Positions 62,490 to 64,000 of a stretch of DNA of 64,000 bases are shown one piece after another. Position 1 is the stretch's first letter. The number at the start of each line of letters is the position of its first letter. Below the pieces are notes generated by a model, which was not told the origin of the DNA, did not search any database, and was given only the letters and a program-made list of their open reading frames with translations. Origin of the DNA: CAVWQV01 sp963757115 (GTDB lineage: Bacteria > Pseudomonadota > Alphaproteobacteria > Acetobacterales > Acetobacteraceae); NCBI GenBank assembly GCA_963757115.1, contig CAVWQV010000014.1:186001-250000 (forward strand), read 5' to 3'. A program made the translations under genes and the position numbers.

Positions 62490-62770
62490 CGGACAAGGCT
62501 GACCCGCTGCCGGGCAGCGGCGAGTAGGACGATGCCGAGGAGCTGCTGGCAGTGTGGTCATACTGGGTCGCGAGACGGCCGCTGTTCTTCAGGCGATTGA
62601 TGAATCGCTCAATGGGGATGCGCAGGGCGTAAAGGGGTCGGATCGACCGTGTGCTGGACGTGCCGGTTGATCGGAATCCGGGGCGTGCGGCCACGGGCGC
62701 GGACGTCGCCGCGGGATCGCGCGCTGTCGGATCCCCGGTCGGCGTGCAGCACGTGGCGGACTGGAGCAGT
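62490..62770 (-). mobile_element. Remnant of an IS5-family transposase (C-terminal part)
   Basis: The minus strand carries the end of an IS5-type DDE transposase in two frames: HADRGSDSARSRGDVRARGR then RIPINRH in one, followed in another by LRIPIERFINRLKNSGRLAT and QYDHTASSS. The DRGxD and ERFxNRLKxxRRxATxYD patterns are diagnostic of IS5 DDE ends, although several conserved positions have changed and the N-terminal two thirds is absent. Decayed, no clear terminal repeats. It lies between the LLM oxidoreductase and the amino-acid binding protein. Confidence 0.72.
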
Positions 62771-62929
62771 GGTGGACGCGGTGAGCGAGGGCCCACCGGA
62801 CGGGTTCAACCGGCAACATGAAGGTTGCTCAGGCCGACCATTACGAGAGCTGGCGAAGGCGTCGGCGGGACAGTTATGGTTATCCTCGCCTTTCGGCTGT
62901 TCCGGTCGTCGCCGCTTGGGCGAACGGAC

Positions 62930-64000
62930 TTACCCGGTGATGGCGTCGCCGAACGGTACCCAGCCTTTGCCGTCGAACTTCACCAGCCGCATCTGTTTCA
63001 AAGGATAATAATCGCTCGGACTTGTTTTCACGCGGATGCCGGGCTGCAGCATAGGAAGCTCCATATCGAGGCTGGCCGCCTGGCGCATGATGTTCTCGCG
63101 CGACAGATCCTTTTCGCACTGCTTCAGCACCTGAACGAGGGTCTGGGCGCTGCAGTACCCATAGGCGTTGTTGACGTCCTTCAGATCGCCGTCCGGGTAG
63201 TATCGCTTCATCCAGTCGAGCCAGCCCTGGAAGCCCTTGTCGTTGGCCCACTGTGTGTCCGTCGGGTCCTTCAAGTAGGTCGTCGTTATCACGCCGACCG
63301 CCTTCTCTGGCCCAGCAGGGTTGATGCCGGTCGCAACCGACGAACCAGTGCTGGACACGATGAAAATGCGGGGCCGCCAGTCGATGTCGTACACTTTGCG
63401 AACACCCATGGCGACGTCACTTGGGGATGCCGGTCTGGAACAGGACGTCGGCGCCACTCCCCTTGAGGGAGACCAATTGGCTGTCGATCGTCGGGTCCGT
63501 CACCTCGTAGGTGTTGCTCGCGACTATCATCTTGCCGGCACGGTCCCCCAGCCCGTCTCGAATGCCCTTGTAATAGTCCTTGCCTGAGTTGTCGTTCTGA
63601 TAAAGCACGGCGATCTTCGCGTCAGGAGCGGTGGCGAGTATGTGCTTGGCGTAGATGTGCCCCTCGGTCTGATAGGTGGGCTGCCAACCCATGGTCCATG
63701 GGAACTTGTCGCGGTCCCCGAACTGGGTGGCGCCCGTAGCGAGGAACAAGGTGGGCACCTTGCGCTCGTTCAGGTATTTGCGGGTGGCGTTGTTGGTCGG
63801 CGTGCCGAGTGGCCCGAAGATGAACGCAACCTGGTCCTGCTCGACCATGCGGCGGGACAGCTCCACCGTTCGCGGCGGCACGTAGCCATCGTCGAGGCTC
63901 TCGAAGTTGAGTTTCCGGCCGTTGATGCCACCCATCTCGTTGATCATTTTGAAGTAGTTCGCTTCCGCCCGGCCGATCGTGCCGTAGGAGGAAGCCGGGC
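62930..64000 (-). pseudogene. Branched-chain amino-acid ABC transporter substrate-binding protein (LivJ-like), frameshifted and cut by the right edge
   Basis: Periplasmic receptor of a LIV-type importer. From the right edge the frame reads ...SSYGTIGRAEANYFKM, then MINEMGGINGRKLNFESLDD, AFIFGPLGTPTNNATRKYLN, FGDRDKFPWTMGWQPTYQTE. It stops at GIPK; the rest (MGVRKVYDIDWRPRIFIVSS to GWVPFGDAITG at 62930) is one frame over. Deleting one base near 63419 joins them (PKDVAMGVRK). The N-terminus with the signal peptide lies outside the window. An IS5 remnant is just downstream. Confidence 0.83.

Overview
The window is a GC-rich (about two thirds G+C by eye), gene-dense piece of a Gram-negative bacterial chromosome. 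The gene set fits an alphaproteobacterium, most likely Rhodospirillales/Acetobacterales. The evidence is aconitase beside ccmA-ccmB, the gene order mutY / DUF721 / dsbA / smc, an lptF-lptG-lptD-surA-rsmA block, a DUF29 gene, and tRNA-Tyr/tRNA-Gly/tRNA-Trp ahead of secE-nusG. This placement is inferred from gene content only. I see no prophage, CRISPR array, rRNA gene or replication origin.

Layout. 1-4.4 kb: N-terminal 571 codons of aconitase (minus), a broken DUF29 gene, ccmA-ccmB and a LolA-like carrier. 4.4-6.7 kb: a frameshifted PuuD-type amidohydrolase and a polysaccharide flippase. 6.8-12.9 kb (minus): a ribose-type sugar ABC importer, an HSL-type esterase without its catalytic serine, and a luciferase-like monooxygenase. 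13.3-19 kb: a DUF4142 protein, then a four-gene branched-chain 2-oxoacid dehydrogenase operon (E1 alpha, E1 beta, E2, E3). 19-21.7 kb: an accessory patch with an HNH protein, a 41-aa exported peptide, two paralogous exported proteins of unknown function and a small membrane protein. 21.7-25.6 kb: a TetR regulator divergent from an isomerase/SDR pair with a palindromic operator between them, then a VOC protein, a ferritin-like protein and a polysaccharide deacetylase. 25.7-33 kb: outer-membrane biogenesis (lptF, lptG, lptD, surA), rsmA and a lipoprotein. 33-36.6 kb: a small exported protein, a two-component system and a lipoprotein-type HtrA protease. 36.7-44 kb: hrpB, dsbD, an exported SRPBCC protein and an AsmA protein. 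44-51 kb: smc, dsbA, DUF721, mutY and a glutathione-dependent formaldehyde dehydrogenase. 51-56 kb: a PhyH dioxygenase, a double-hotdog dehydratase, a beta-lactamase-fold hydrolase, an exported beta-carbonic anhydrase and tRNA-Thr. 56-61 kb: a DegP/DegQ protease, a 2-keto-4-pentenoate hydratase, rlmB, three tRNAs, secE and nusG. 61-64 kb: a second luciferase-like oxidoreductase, an IS5-type transposase remnant and the start of a branched-chain amino-acid binding protein.

The main theme is envelope biogenesis and quality control: LPS transport (LptF/G/D), OMP chaperone (SurA), lipoprotein carrier (LolA), disulfide chemistry (DsbA, DsbD, CcmA/B), two HtrA proteases and a neighbouring two-component system. 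The rest is housekeeping and catabolic functions.

At least nine otherwise conserved genes are split by single-base frameshifts, several in short G or C runs and one of them in smc. This looks more like uncorrected indels in the assembly than mass gene decay. I marked such genes as pseudogene type but described the restored product. Nothing here is a clearly new multi-gene system. The best leads are the exported-protein patch at 19.8-21.3 kb, the serine-less esterase, the TetR operator, and the loss of the usual rplK neighbour after nusG with an IS remnant nearby.
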